This document shows positions 1-8,165 of a stretch of 64,000 nt of DNA, piece by piece (position 1 is the stretch's first letter; each line of letters begins with the position of its first letter). This stretch comes from Pseudomonas rhodesiae (GTDB lineage: Bacteria; Pseudomonadota; Gammaproteobacteria; Pseudomonadales; Pseudomonadaceae), in assembly GCF_007858255.1 (NCBI RefSeq), contig NZ_VFEU01000008.1:1-64000 (forward strand), read 5' to 3'. Both the position numbers and the translations under genes were made by a program. The notes beneath the pieces were generated by a model, which did no database searches, was not told where the DNA came from, and saw only the letters and a list, made by a program, of their open reading frames with translations.

Positions 1-58
1 TGCGGGTTTGCTTGCGCTTGCCAGCGTACTCGGCGTCGGCGAAGGTCATCTGCTTCAT
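1..58 (-). CDS. IS5-family transposase, N-terminal 19 codons (partial)
   Basis: On the minus strand an ATG at 58 opens a reading frame that runs off the left edge. The visible residues are MKQMTFADAEYAGKRKQTR, which I recognise as the usual N-terminus of Pseudomonas IS5-family DDE transposases. The catalytic domain is not in the window, so whether the element is intact cannot be judged. It would catalyse cut-and-paste or copy-type movement of the element using the tip at 122. The reading frame diverges from the small gene at 134, so outward transcription would need a promoter in the IS end. Confidence 0.72.
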   Translation of the reverse strand, partial: MKQMTFADAEYAGKRKQTR

Positions 59-122
59 CGGGAAACTCGGTGGGTGGGGTCGCGGTATTTTGCCAAATCA
101 GAAAGTCTTTTTCAGAGTTTCC
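1..122 (-). mobile_element. IS5-family insertion sequence, 5' end only
   Basis: The window opens inside an insertion sequence read on the minus strand. The outer tip begins GGAAACTCTGAAAAAG (minus strand from 122 inward), which looks like an IS5-type terminal inverted repeat. About 65 bases further in, a transposase start codon appears. The tip is followed outward by TTAG at 123-126, matching the YTAR target duplication typical of the IS5 group. The rest of the element, including the other inverted repeat, lies beyond the left edge. The family call rests on the recalled transposase N-terminus, the tip and the target site, not on a search. Confidence 0.75.
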
Positions 123-126
123 TTAG
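123..126. repeat. Probable 4-bp target-site duplication (TTAG) of the IS5-family element
   Basis: TTAG directly abuts the putative IS tip. IS5-group elements duplicate YTAR tetranucleotides. The second copy would be on the far side of the element, outside the window. Confidence 0.5.
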
Positions 127-133
127 AACCGTC

Positions 134-448
134 ATGACTATCAAACATGCGACGGGTCGCAACCTGACTGATATTTTAAGACACATGAGCCGCCAGGATC
201 GCGCAAAACTGACCAACGAAATACTACGCCTGCAAAACCCCCGTCATCCCCGAGAAATAATCCGACTAAAACAGCTGGCCGGGAAACTTCCCAAACGCTT
301 AAGCAATCCCCAACTACGCCAGGACATTCTCCTTCAACTTGGCGATCAGCTGGGCGCCATTCTTGCCGTGACTGGCAGCAGCCTATCTGGAAATATCAAC
401 CACATCATCATCGCAATTTATGAGGAGTTCGAGAGCTATGATCACTAA
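134..448 (+). CDS. Unrecognised small protein abutting the IS element
   Basis: A 104-residue protein if translation starts at the ATG at 134. The frame stays open upstream into the IS element to position 8, but that part is IS sequence. The ATG lies only 7 bases after the target duplication and has no visible Shine-Dalgarno, so the IS may have cut off the original promoter, ribosome site or N-terminus. The product is basic and helical in its first two thirds (many Arg, Lys, Leu) with a more hydrophobic Gly/Ser-containing C-terminus. I recognise no domain. Its stop overlaps the next gene's start by 11 bases (438-448), suggesting the two are translated together. Confidence 0.5.
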   Translation: MTIKHATGRNLTDILRHMSRQDRAKLTNEILRLQNPRHPREIIRLKQLAGKLPKRLSNPQLRQDILLQLGDQLGAILAVTGSSLSGNINHIIIAIYEEFESYDH

Positions 449-893
449 AGTCAAGCCCTTGCAGCCCTCCGGTACAGTTCGCATCTACACCAAGCGCTTC
501 GCTTTCACTGTAGGAACCGCGGTTTCGATGAGCTTGGTCAGTAGCGCGGGCAATCTGTCACATAGCCTGTCTTACTACACCCGAATCCACTATCTCCCCA
601 GCGCATACGCGGTAGCGGCAAGCGCCATACTCGTGATGACTATGTGTATTGGTTTAGCCTTGGTGATGAGGGGGGTTCGTTCAGGCCCCCCCGCACTTGT
701 GAGTGTTGCAATTTTGAACGCTTTGCTTGCAGCGGAATACTTAGGTAACCACCCCGTTACCTTGTTTGCGCTATTTCCATTGTTTCAATCGCTGTTCTGC
801 CTGCTGATCCTTAACACAAGAAACCATCGCCGCTACGTCAGCATGCTGCGGGTCAAACGTCGACGAAAAATAAGAGCCCACGCAAAAACCTGA
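438..893 (+). CDS. Unrecognised small multi-pass membrane protein
   Basis: A 151-residue protein starting at the ATG at 438. I prefer this to the in-frame start at 420 because GAGGAG at 422-427 sits about 10 bases upstream. Four hydrophobic stretches are visible: about residues 21-35 (weak), 53-74, 80-97 and 100-119. A strongly basic tail (RVKRRRKIRAHAK) is probably cytoplasmic. The start overlaps the end of the preceding gene, so the two form a translationally coupled pair. No family is recognised. Immunity-type or toxin-neutralising membrane proteins often look like this, but nothing here shows such a role. Confidence 0.55.
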   Translation: MITKVKPLQPSGTVRIYTKRFAFTVGTAVSMSLVSSAGNLSHSLSYYTRIHYLPSAYAVAASAILVMTMCIGLALVMRGVRSGPPALVSVAILNALLAAEYLGNHPVTLFALFPLFQSLFCLLILNTRNHRRYVSMLRVKRRRKIRAHAKT

Positions 894-919
894 AGCAGTG
901 CCTGATCTGTCCCCCACTT

Positions 920-1780
920 TCAATTCTGCGCTTGGTCAACGATCACCGTGCAGGTAATCCCCGCCGCCAACACCACGCCCTCAGGCACTTCATCAATGTG
1001 AATCCGCACCGGCACCCGCTGGGCCAGGCGTACCCAGTTGAAGGTCGGGTTTACATCAGCGATCAATTCACGGCTTTCGGGGTTGTCGCGGTCGTAGATG
1101 CCGCGGGAGATGCTTTCCACATGGCCCTTTAGCGTCTCGCCGCTCATCAGTTGCATATCGGCTTTGTCGCCGACTTTCACATGGGGCAACTTGGTTTCTT
1201 CGAAGAAGCCGTAGACCCAGAACGAGTGCATATCCACCACGGCCATCTTGGGCTCGCCGATGCGGGCGTAGTCGCCGCGATGAACGTTGAGGTTAGTGAC
1301 GTAGCCGTCCACGGCCGCCACGACCTGAGTGCGTTTCAGGTTGAGTTCGGCTGCTTCCAGCTGGGCCTGCGCATGTTGGTAATCGGCCAGGGCCGAGTCG
1401 GCGATGTTGCTGGCGTCGTCGCGGTTTTCCTTGGAGATGACCAGGGCGTCCAGATCGGCGCGGCGGTGGGCGTTGACCTTGCGCATTTCCCAGGTGGCTT
1501 TGCGCGAGGCGACCAGCGCCTGGGCCTGTTTGACCGCGATGCGGTAGTGCTCCGGGTCGATCTGCATCAGCAGGTCGCCCTTTTTTACCAACTGGTTGTC
1601 GCGCACCGGCACGTCGACCACTTCACCGGTAACGTCGGCGGCGACATTGATGATGTCGGCGCGCACACGGCCATCGCGGGTCCACGGGGTTTGCATGTAG
1701 TGCACCCACAATGTGTGGCCAATCCAGATCGCCAGGGCCAGTACCAGCAAGGTGGCAAGCAGGCTGAAAAACTTTTTCAT
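920..1780 (-). CDS. Efflux periplasmic adaptor, HlyD/AaeA family
   Basis: 286 residues. An N-terminal membrane anchor (about residues 4-24) is followed by a biotinyl-lipoyl-like barrel segment (residues 45-75, VTGEVVDVPVRDNQLVKKGD), a helical hairpin (about 80-145) and a second half-barrel beginning near residue 155. This is the layout of AaeA/EmrA-type membrane-fusion proteins, which link an inner-membrane pump to an outer-membrane channel. It is the last gene of a four-gene minus-strand operon (outer-membrane factor, FUSC pump, DUF1656 protein, adaptor). By analogy with E. coli AaeAB it should export hydroxylated aromatic acids, though the substrate is inferred only from family and context. 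Confidence 0.88.
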   Translation of the reverse strand: MKKFFSLLATLLVLALAIWIGHTLWVHYMQTPWTRDGRVRADIINVAADVTGEVVDVPVRDNQLVKKGDLLMQIDPEHYRIAVKQAQALVASRKATWEMRKVNAHRRADLDALVISKENRDDASNIADSALADYQHAQAQLEAAELNLKRTQVVAAVDGYVTNLNVHRGDYARIGEPKMAVVDMHSFWVYGFFEETKLPHVKVGDKADMQLMSGETLKGHVESISRGIYDRDNPESRELIADVNPTFNWVRLAQRVPVRIHIDEVPEGVVLAAGITCTVIVDQAQN

Positions 1781-1790
1781 CAGTGCATTC

Positions 1791-1991
1791 TCAACGGTAG
1801 ACGCTCAGCGCCAGGGCGCCGAACAGGCAAACGAACAGGCTCAGGCGCAGCAACGCCGGATGCCAGAAAAACCGGTACAGGTCGAAGCCGGCCAGGAAGC
1901 GATCCAGGCCCCAGGCCAGCACTGCGGCAATCAGGAACATCAGGGTCATGGTCGGCATATAAATGCCGTGGAACGCGATTTCACGGGGCAT
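1791..1991 (-). CDS. DUF1656 small inner-membrane protein (AaeX-like)
   Basis: 66 residues with two hydrophobic segments (about residues 10-28 and 44-63). It begins MPREIAFHGIYMP, typical of DUF1656 proteins. Members sit between or beside FUSC pumps and HlyD adaptors; E. coli AaeX is the usual comparison, and its own function is unknown. The start overlaps the end of the FUSC gene by 11 bases, and the adaptor begins 10 bases after its stop, so the genes are co-translated. Confidence 0.85.
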   Translation of the reverse strand: MPREIAFHGIYMPTMTLMFLIAAVLAWGLDRFLAGFDLYRFFWHPALLRLSLFVCLFGALALSVYR

Positions 1992-4158
1992 GCGGGGCTC
2001 CTTTGAGGGCCGCCAGGGGTGATTGCGGGTCCAGCAACGAGGTGCGGATAAAGTGCAGGTAGCTTTTCACCCGGCGCAGGGCCGAGGTATCGAAGTGCGG
2101 GGCGAAGGGTTCATCGGTGGCCTGCACGCGGCTGATCGCATGGTCGACCGCGACCAGCCCGCGCTCCAGGTTGCTCGCGCTGGGTTGCAGAAACAGCCGC
2201 ACCAGCGAGCGCCCCATCACGCGAATCGCCTGGCGCCACGGCTGGGATTCGGCATACGCCGGGTGCACCGGCAGGATCGCCTGTTCCTTGCGCAACTCGA
2301 TGATCGCGTGGCCGACCTCCAGCACCACAAACATCCAGCGCAGCAAGTTGCGCTGCACTTGCGGCTGGCCGACGGCGAGGCCATAAGCCTGGTGCAACAG
2401 GTCGCGGGTACGGCTCTCGAAACTGGAGGCCAGGCCCTTGAGCTTGCCGCTGATGGCGTACACCACTTGTTCGCGCAGGTCCTGCTCCAGACGGCGCCAC
2501 AACCAGCGGCTGTTGGGCGGCAGGATGATCGCCCCCGCCGCCGCACACACCAGCATGCCGATGATCATGGCGATGTAGTCGTTGATAAAGGTGTAGGGGT
2601 TGTAGACCGTGAGGTTGTCCGGCACCGAGCCGGTGCTGAAAAAGATCAGCAGGCCCACGCCGACACCGGCGTATTGCGGGCGCGAGGCAAGGAATGCGCC
2701 CAGGATGATCACCGGTGCGAGCATCACGCACAGCAACGGGAAGCCATCGATCCAGGGGAACACGAAGAACATTTCGACAAAGCCCACCAGGGCACCGATC
2801 AAGGTACCGCAGGCCATCTGGAACGCCATGCGCTTGGGATTGGGCGTGGCGGCGGACAGGCCGACGGTGGCCGCTGCGATCATCGTCATCGTTGCGCCGC
2901 TGGGCCAGGCGGTGGCCACCCAGTAGCTGCCCAGCACGATCAGGATGAACGACGCACGAATCCCCGAAGCGGCGCAGGCCAGCCAGTTGGTTTTCGGTGT
3001 GTAGGGTTCGTCCCAGTCTTCCCGCGCATGGCTGTGCTCGGCCAGGGAGGCGTGGGTTTGCGCATAGTTGTGCAGGTCGTCGACAAAGCGGTACAGCAAC
3101 TCATAGGCGGTGTGAAAATCCAGCTGTTCGGCGTCGCTGGGGTTGCCCTCCTGAAAGCGCGCCCGCAGGCTGCGCACCGTGGCCGGCAAGCTGTCCTTGT
3201 AGGCGCTGAGCTGGTTGACCAGCCGCGCAGCATCGGGGCTGGTGAGGGCGCGGCCGGAGAAACCGTCGAGCACTTCGGCGAGGTCTTGCAGGCCCGGTTT
3301 GATCGCGGCCACCACATGGTCGGCGGCATCGGTGCGCAGGCGTTCAAGTAACTGGTGCAACGCGTTGAAGCGGGTGGTGATACTCATGAATTCGCTGTTG
3401 AGGCGACTAAGGCGACCGTTGCGCCGACGCATGTGCGGGTCTTCGAACACCGTGATACTGCGCAGCCCCTCCAAGCCCACGGCTTCGGCGATAAAGCGCA
3501 CGTTGCTGGCCTCGAAGCCGTCGCGCTGGCTGCGCCCGCGCAGGCCATCGGTGACGAACAGCGCGAACACGCCAAAGCGTTGGTAGAGCGCGTTGCGCAT
3601 GGCGGCGCTGGAGGTCTGCGGCAGGATCGCGGCACTGACCAGGGTCGAGCAGATGATCCCCAAAGAGATCTCCAGCACACGCCAGACTGCCGCCATAAAG
3701 GCGCCGTCCGGATGCGCCAGGGCCGGCAGGCCGACCATCGCGGCGGTATACCCGGCCAACACAAACCCATAGGCGCGAAAGTTGCGGTTGCGCGTGGCGC
3801 CAGCGGTGCAAATGCCAACCCAGATCGCCAGCGCACCGAGAAACAACTCGGTGTTCTGCGCAAACAGGGCGATCAACAAGACCATCACCGCCGACCCCGC
3901 CAGGGTGCCGAGGAAGCGGTAAAAACTCTTGGCGAACACTTGGCCGCTCTGCGGCTGCATCACGATAAATACCGTGATCATCGCGGTGCGCGGTTGTGGC
4001 AACTCCAGACGCATGGCCAGCCATAGCGTAAGGAATGCCGCGATCAGCACTTTGAAGATGTATACCCAGGTCACGCCGTCGCTGCGTGCCCAATCGAAGA
4101 AACCACGGCGCCACTCAAGGGAACGCAGCCAGCGCAGCGGTGCAGGCAAGGGAGTCAT
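1981..4158 (-). CDS. FUSC-family aromatic acid efflux pump (AaeB-like)
   Basis: 725 residues with the duplicated architecture of FUSC transporters: a hydrophobic block in the first 180 residues, a long soluble helical region, a second hydrophobic block around residues 395-545, and a soluble C-terminal region. The family moves aromatic carboxylates or similar compounds from the cytoplasm, powered by the membrane potential, through a HlyD adaptor. The gene lies 10 bases after the outer-membrane factor and overlaps the DUF1656 gene. No operon regulator of the AaeR (LysR) type is adjacent; the LysR gene at 8166 is separated by the 731-residue orphan. Confidence 0.88.
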   Translation of the reverse strand: MTPLPAPLRWLRSLEWRRGFFDWARSDGVTWVYIFKVLIAAFLTLWLAMRLELPQPRTAMITVFIVMQPQSGQVFAKSFYRFLGTLAGSAVMVLLIALFAQNTELFLGALAIWVGICTAGATRNRNFRAYGFVLAGYTAAMVGLPALAHPDGAFMAAVWRVLEISLGIICSTLVSAAILPQTSSAAMRNALYQRFGVFALFVTDGLRGRSQRDGFEASNVRFIAEAVGLEGLRSITVFEDPHMRRRNGRLSRLNSEFMSITTRFNALHQLLERLRTDAADHVVAAIKPGLQDLAEVLDGFSGRALTSPDAARLVNQLSAYKDSLPATVRSLRARFQEGNPSDAEQLDFHTAYELLYRFVDDLHNYAQTHASLAEHSHAREDWDEPYTPKTNWLACAASGIRASFILIVLGSYWVATAWPSGATMTMIAAATVGLSAATPNPKRMAFQMACGTLIGALVGFVEMFFVFPWIDGFPLLCVMLAPVIILGAFLASRPQYAGVGVGLLIFFSTGSVPDNLTVYNPYTFINDYIAMIIGMLVCAAAGAIILPPNSRWLWRRLEQDLREQVVYAISGKLKGLASSFESRTRDLLHQAYGLAVGQPQVQRNLLRWMFVVLEVGHAIIELRKEQAILPVHPAYAESQPWRQAIRVMGRSLVRLFLQPSASNLERGLVAVDHAISRVQATDEPFAPHFDTSALRRVKSYLHFIRTSLLDPQSPLAALKGAPHAP

Positions 4159-4168
4159 CGCAACCTAC

Positions 4169-5680
4169 TCAGTGATCGAACGCGGCCAGCGCCGCCGGGG
4201 TCTTGCTCGGAACGGTCTTGGCGGGTGCCGGCACGTCGTCGCCGGCACCGAGGCCACCGCCCAGGGCGGTCACCAGTTCGGCATGGGCGCTCAGGCGCGC
4301 GGCCTGCACTTGCTGCTCGATCTGTTGCTGGCGAAACAGCAGGGTCTGGGCGTTGAGCACGTTGAGGTAGTCAGTGAGGCCGCGCTGATAGGCGATCATC
4401 GCGATGTCGTAGGTTTTCTGCGCCGAGGCCACCGATTGCGCGGCGAAGGTCTGCTGCTTGTCCATGGACTCGCGACGGATCAACTGGTCGCTGATGCCCT
4501 TGAGCGCATTGACCAGGGTCTGGTTGTAGCGTGCCACCGCGATGTCATAGCCGGCGCTGGCTTCGCCCAGTTGCGCGCGCAGGCGGCCGCCGTCGAAGAT
4601 CGGCAGCGTGATGGCCGGGCCGACGCTGTAGTTGAATTTTTTGCCGGCCAAAAATTCCAGCATGCCGCCGCCGGTGGCCATATAACCGAGGCTGCCGACC
4701 AGATCGACGTTGGGGTAGAAACCGGCATGGGCCACATCGATGCCCCGCGCCTGCGCTGCCACTTGCCAGCGACTGGCAACCACATCCGGGCGTTGGCCAA
4801 GCAGTTGCGCGGGGACACTCGCCGGCAACTTGAGCGGCGCGGCCAGGGACAGGCTCGGCCGCCGCAACTGCGCGCCCTGCCCCGGCCCCATGCCCGCCAG
4901 CGCCGCCAATTGGTTACGGCTCAGGGCGATGGCTTCGTCCAGCGCATCCAGTTGCCGATGGGTTTCCGGCAACGGCGATTCGGCCTGGCTCACGTCCAAA
5001 TGCGTGCCAATCCCGGCGTCGAGGCGTTTGTTGGCCAGGTCGAGGATCTGCTGTTGCTGGGCCAATGTGGCGGCGACGATATCGCGATTGGCGTAGTGCA
5101 ACGACAGTTGGATATAGGCGCGCACCACGTTGTTTTGCAGTTCGAGCTGGGCCTGACGCGCTTCGGCGGCGCTCATATGCGCCAGGTCCACCGCGCGCTC
5201 GGTGGCGTTGCTTTCGCGACCCCACAGGTCCAGGGCGTAGCTCAAGCCCAGGGACGTATTGTTGTCCCAGGTGTTGGCACCGCTCAGCTCGCCAGGGCCG
5301 TAGAACTGATCCTTGGGCCAGTTGTGACGTTTGAGGGTGGTATCGCTGTTGACCTGCAGCGCTTCGGCCGACTCGGCCAACCCGGCCATGGCCCGCGCCT
5401 CACGCACTCGCGCCGCCGCCATGGCCAGGCTTGGGCTGTGCTGGGTAGCGAGGTCGACCCAGTGATCCAGTTGCGGGTCGCCGTAGGCTTGCCACCACTG
5501 CACGGTGGGCCAATGGGCGTCTTGCGCGGCGTGCTGGATCGCCTCGTCGGTGGCCAGTTGATTGGCGTCGAGGGCCTGGCCTTGTGGGGCGATTCCTCCG
5601 GTTCCGATGCAGCCGCTGATTGCTAACGATAAAGCCCAAACACTGAGAGTCTTCAGCTCTCTGCTGATGCGACGCGGCAC
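4169..5680 (-). CDS. Outer-membrane factor lipoprotein of efflux system (NodT/OprM family)
   Basis: 503 residues if translation begins at the GTG at 5680, which has AGGAA about 9 bases upstream. The longer frame to 5761 adds residues that do not look like a signal. From the GTG the N-terminus is a lipoprotein signal ending in the lipobox LAISGC, so the mature protein is acylated on that Cys. The remainder shows the duplicated outer-membrane-factor repeats: long Ala/Gln/Leu-rich helices and paired beta segments such as NNTSLGLSYALDLWG and YSVGPAITLPIFDGG. It forms the exit duct of the tripartite pump and is the first gene of the operon. Confidence 0.88.
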   Translation of the reverse strand: MPRRISRELKTLSVWALSLAISGCIGTGGIAPQGQALDANQLATDEAIQHAAQDAHWPTVQWWQAYGDPQLDHWVDLATQHSPSLAMAAARVREARAMAGLAESAEALQVNSDTTLKRHNWPKDQFYGPGELSGANTWDNNTSLGLSYALDLWGRESNATERAVDLAHMSAAEARQAQLELQNNVVRAYIQLSLHYANRDIVAATLAQQQQILDLANKRLDAGIGTHLDVSQAESPLPETHRQLDALDEAIALSRNQLAALAGMGPGQGAQLRRPSLSLAAPLKLPASVPAQLLGQRPDVVASRWQVAAQARGIDVAHAGFYPNVDLVGSLGYMATGGGMLEFLAGKKFNYSVGPAITLPIFDGGRLRAQLGEASAGYDIAVARYNQTLVNALKGISDQLIRRESMDKQQTFAAQSVASAQKTYDIAMIAYQRGLTDYLNVLNAQTLLFRQQQIEQQVQAARLSAHAELVTALGGGLGAGDDVPAPAKTVPSKTPAALAAFDH

Positions 5681-5870
5681 GGCAAGCGAATTCCTGAGAT
5701 GGGTGAAGCGGGAGAGGTGACGCAATTCTAGGGCGCGCGGGGGATGTCGATAAGCAGGCATTCCTGTGAATCTTTGTTACCGTTCAGGCGATAATCCTGG
5801 CGCTTGCCCTACATAGTTCGGTGCGCAGAACCCTACAGAATGGGCGATAGTCAACCTTGCGGAGCCGCCC

Positions 5871-8066
5871 ATGCTTCCTCCCTTGAGCGTCATTGCCCCC
5901 ACTGCCGCCCATCTGACACCCGCCGACGCCTGTGCCAGAGGCTTGCGCAGGCAACTGCATATCCATCCCGAACCGTTGACCCCCGGCATGTTGCCTTTGC
6001 AACGCGATGTGCGCTGGATCCTCGACACGGTGCTGGAACAAGTGGTGAACCTGGCCGGCGACCCGCGTGATAAACAGGCGATCGAAGCGCTTCACCGCAC
6101 ACTGTCCAACAGTCCGGCCAGGCTGGAGCTGACAGCTGAAGAACTACCCGACTGCTATGTTTTTTTCAAAAAGGCCGAGCACCTGCTCAAGCGCCACCGC
6201 AGCGCCGATGCTCCGGACATCGAAGCCGACTATCGTTTGTGCCGCGCGCTCAAGTGGCAGTTCCGCGCCGCTGCCAGCGATGCCAGGCACGCGCATCTGA
6301 CCCAAGGCGTGTTGTCAGCGCTGGGTTATATCGATGCCGGTGGCAAACGCATCAACCATCGCCACCTTGGCTACGAATTCGCGCTGGAATCCACGCGGCA
6401 GTTAAGTGCAGGACCTTACCTGTCAGCCGACTCCCTGGTGGAAATTACCGACGACCAGCGCATCAGGAGCACCCGCGTGGTTGCCCTACTGGGCAAGCTG
6501 AACTCGACACTAGCGAACGTGACGGCGGCCACGTCAGGTCATCAACTGGGAATTGGCTATTTATCTTCACGGGAATACCCAAGCCTTGGGCACTATGCCG
6601 ACGCCCGCAGCCACTCCGTGCGTACATCCCTAAGTGAAAATATCGCCCGGACGGTACGGAATCTTCCGGCCATTTTGAGTGACCGTTTTCATTTGCAAAG
6701 GCATCGGGACTACAGCGCACAGAGCCAGCCTTACACCCGGGAGGCACTGGCCGGCAAAGGCCTGGGCGACGTTGAATTGCCCTGCCTGCAACACACCGAC
6801 CAGCCGCTCATGACCGAACGCGGTTTTAAAATGACTGCAGACAGCAAACTGGCGCTGGATGTCTTCAGCTTCCTGAAGGTCAACACTTCGATGGCGCTCA
6901 CATTGCAACGCACTGTCCAATCCAAGACGCTCGATATCCTAGGCCTGTACGACACCGCGCCGGGGCTAGCCCGGCAGCAACTGGCCGCCCGGCAATCATC
7001 ATCGGACACACTGTTCAAGCTGCTGGAGGATCTGAATGCGCATGTGGCATCCAGCAGCCGACACTTTGTTCAACAGCTCAACTCATCGCGCGCAAACGCC
7101 GTGGTTGACCTGCGTACTCAACAGGCCCACTCGCTGCTGGAGCGCTACGTACTGCTTCAGAGCCTGGGACCTGTCGATCCAGTGGTAAACGCCGACATAC
7201 GCGACCTGATCCAGCAGCACCGCGCCCTTCTGCGTCCGCAGGCGTTGTGCGTCTATCAAATAAAGGCCCCGAGCCAAATACTGAGCGGGTCGGTAAGCGC
7301 CTCGGTCTCATCCCAAGCCGAGGGTGGTAAAGGCGTGACCCTTGAGCTCAGCCACCGAACATCCGACGATCCACATCTGAGTGGCGACTACCTGTCCATT
7401 GATATCGCCCCGCTCAAGTGCAAAAAAGGGGTGGCCGCGGCACTGCGCGAAGTACTCGCAGCCCTGGGTAAGCAGACCTTTGACTGGGAAGAACTGATCC
7501 GCTCCATCAGCGCTTCGCTGCTCGACCCCGCCCGACAACCGTCCATCCATGTATTGGTCAAGATCAAGCATGGGCAACCGGTGGTGCTTCTGACCCGTCA
7601 TACCCGCGACAAGCATCGCGACCTGGCCTTGTCGGAACCGATCAGCCACTACACCGGTGTCCAGTTGCAGTCCTTGCGCACCCGGCAATCGCTGCACAAG
7701 GAGCAATGGGGCACCGATTCGCTGGACCACCTGCTACCGATCGCCCGCCGCTACCTGGCCAACCCCGACGACAGGCCCGGCTGGGACCTTTATATACAGG
7801 CACACAGCGAAGACCTGTCGAAGTTGCTCGACGCCATGGGCCGACAATCGCCGGGCAGTGTCCTGAACGCTGAGCTGGACGCGCTCAGGCGCATCGGCCC
7901 GGCACTCGATCAGGCGGTTGAAACGCTGACACAGCAGGCCGCCGACGCGCTTGCGGCGCCGACACCGGAAAGTCGTGCGCGGACGCGACAGGCACTGGAC
8001 CAGATGCTGCTGGCCTACATGCCGCATTATGTGGCGAAAGTCAGCGAGGCCTGGACATTGCAATGA
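5871..8066 (+). CDS. Large orphan protein of unknown function
   Basis: 731 residues. The ATG at 5871 is preceded by GGAG 7 bases upstream. There is no signal peptide, no transmembrane segment and no catalytic motif I recognise. The first 220 residues look mainly helical. A central portion (about 220-400) is rich in Ser, Thr, His and Arg. The stretch around residues 470-500 (LSGSVSASVSS... VTLELSHR) and around 555-585 alternates polar and hydrophobic residues as beta strands do. The C-terminus (about 640-731) is helical. Codon usage and GC resemble the neighbours. It stands alone between the divergent efflux operon and the LysR gene. A secreted effector or toxin is possible from size and composition, but nothing in the sequence proves it. 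Confidence 0.8.
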   Translation: MLPPLSVIAPTAAHLTPADACARGLRRQLHIHPEPLTPGMLPLQRDVRWILDTVLEQVVNLAGDPRDKQAIEALHRTLSNSPARLELTAEELPDCYVFFKKAEHLLKRHRSADAPDIEADYRLCRALKWQFRAAASDARHAHLTQGVLSALGYIDAGGKRINHRHLGYEFALESTRQLSAGPYLSADSLVEITDDQRIRSTRVVALLGKLNSTLANVTAATSGHQLGIGYLSSREYPSLGHYADARSHSVRTSLSENIARTVRNLPAILSDRFHLQRHRDYSAQSQPYTREALAGKGLGDVELPCLQHTDQPLMTERGFKMTADSKLALDVFSFLKVNTSMALTLQRTVQSKTLDILGLYDTAPGLARQQLAARQSSSDTLFKLLEDLNAHVASSSRHFVQQLNSSRANAVVDLRTQQAHSLLERYVLLQSLGPVDPVVNADIRDLIQQHRALLRPQALCVYQIKAPSQILSGSVSASVSSQAEGGKGVTLELSHRTSDDPHLSGDYLSIDIAPLKCKKGVAAALREVLAALGKQTFDWEELIRSISASLLDPARQPSIHVLVKIKHGQPVVLLTRHTRDKHRDLALSEPISHYTGVQLQSLRTRQSLHKEQWGTDSLDHLLPIARRYLANPDDRPGWDLYIQAHSEDLSKLLDAMGRQSPGSVLNAELDALRRIGPALDQAVETLTQQAADALAAPTPESRARTRQALDQMLLAYMPHYVAKVSEAWTLQ

Positions 8067-8165
8067 GCGCTGGCGGGCGTTTTCCTCGACTTAGGTCGTG
8101 CCCAGTGGATACACACCTGCTGGCAACTTCATGTCACAATTTGCCATCGCCCTTGAGAACCCCCC

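Noticed and set aside
2023..5626. Long plus-strand frames opposite the FUSC and outer-membrane-factor genes
   Set aside because: The minus-strand proteins match known families over their full length; the antisense translations do not.
5762..5870. Search for an hrp box ahead of the 731-residue gene
   Set aside because: An AGAACC-like string is present but no CCAC half at the right distance, so no HrpL site can be claimed.
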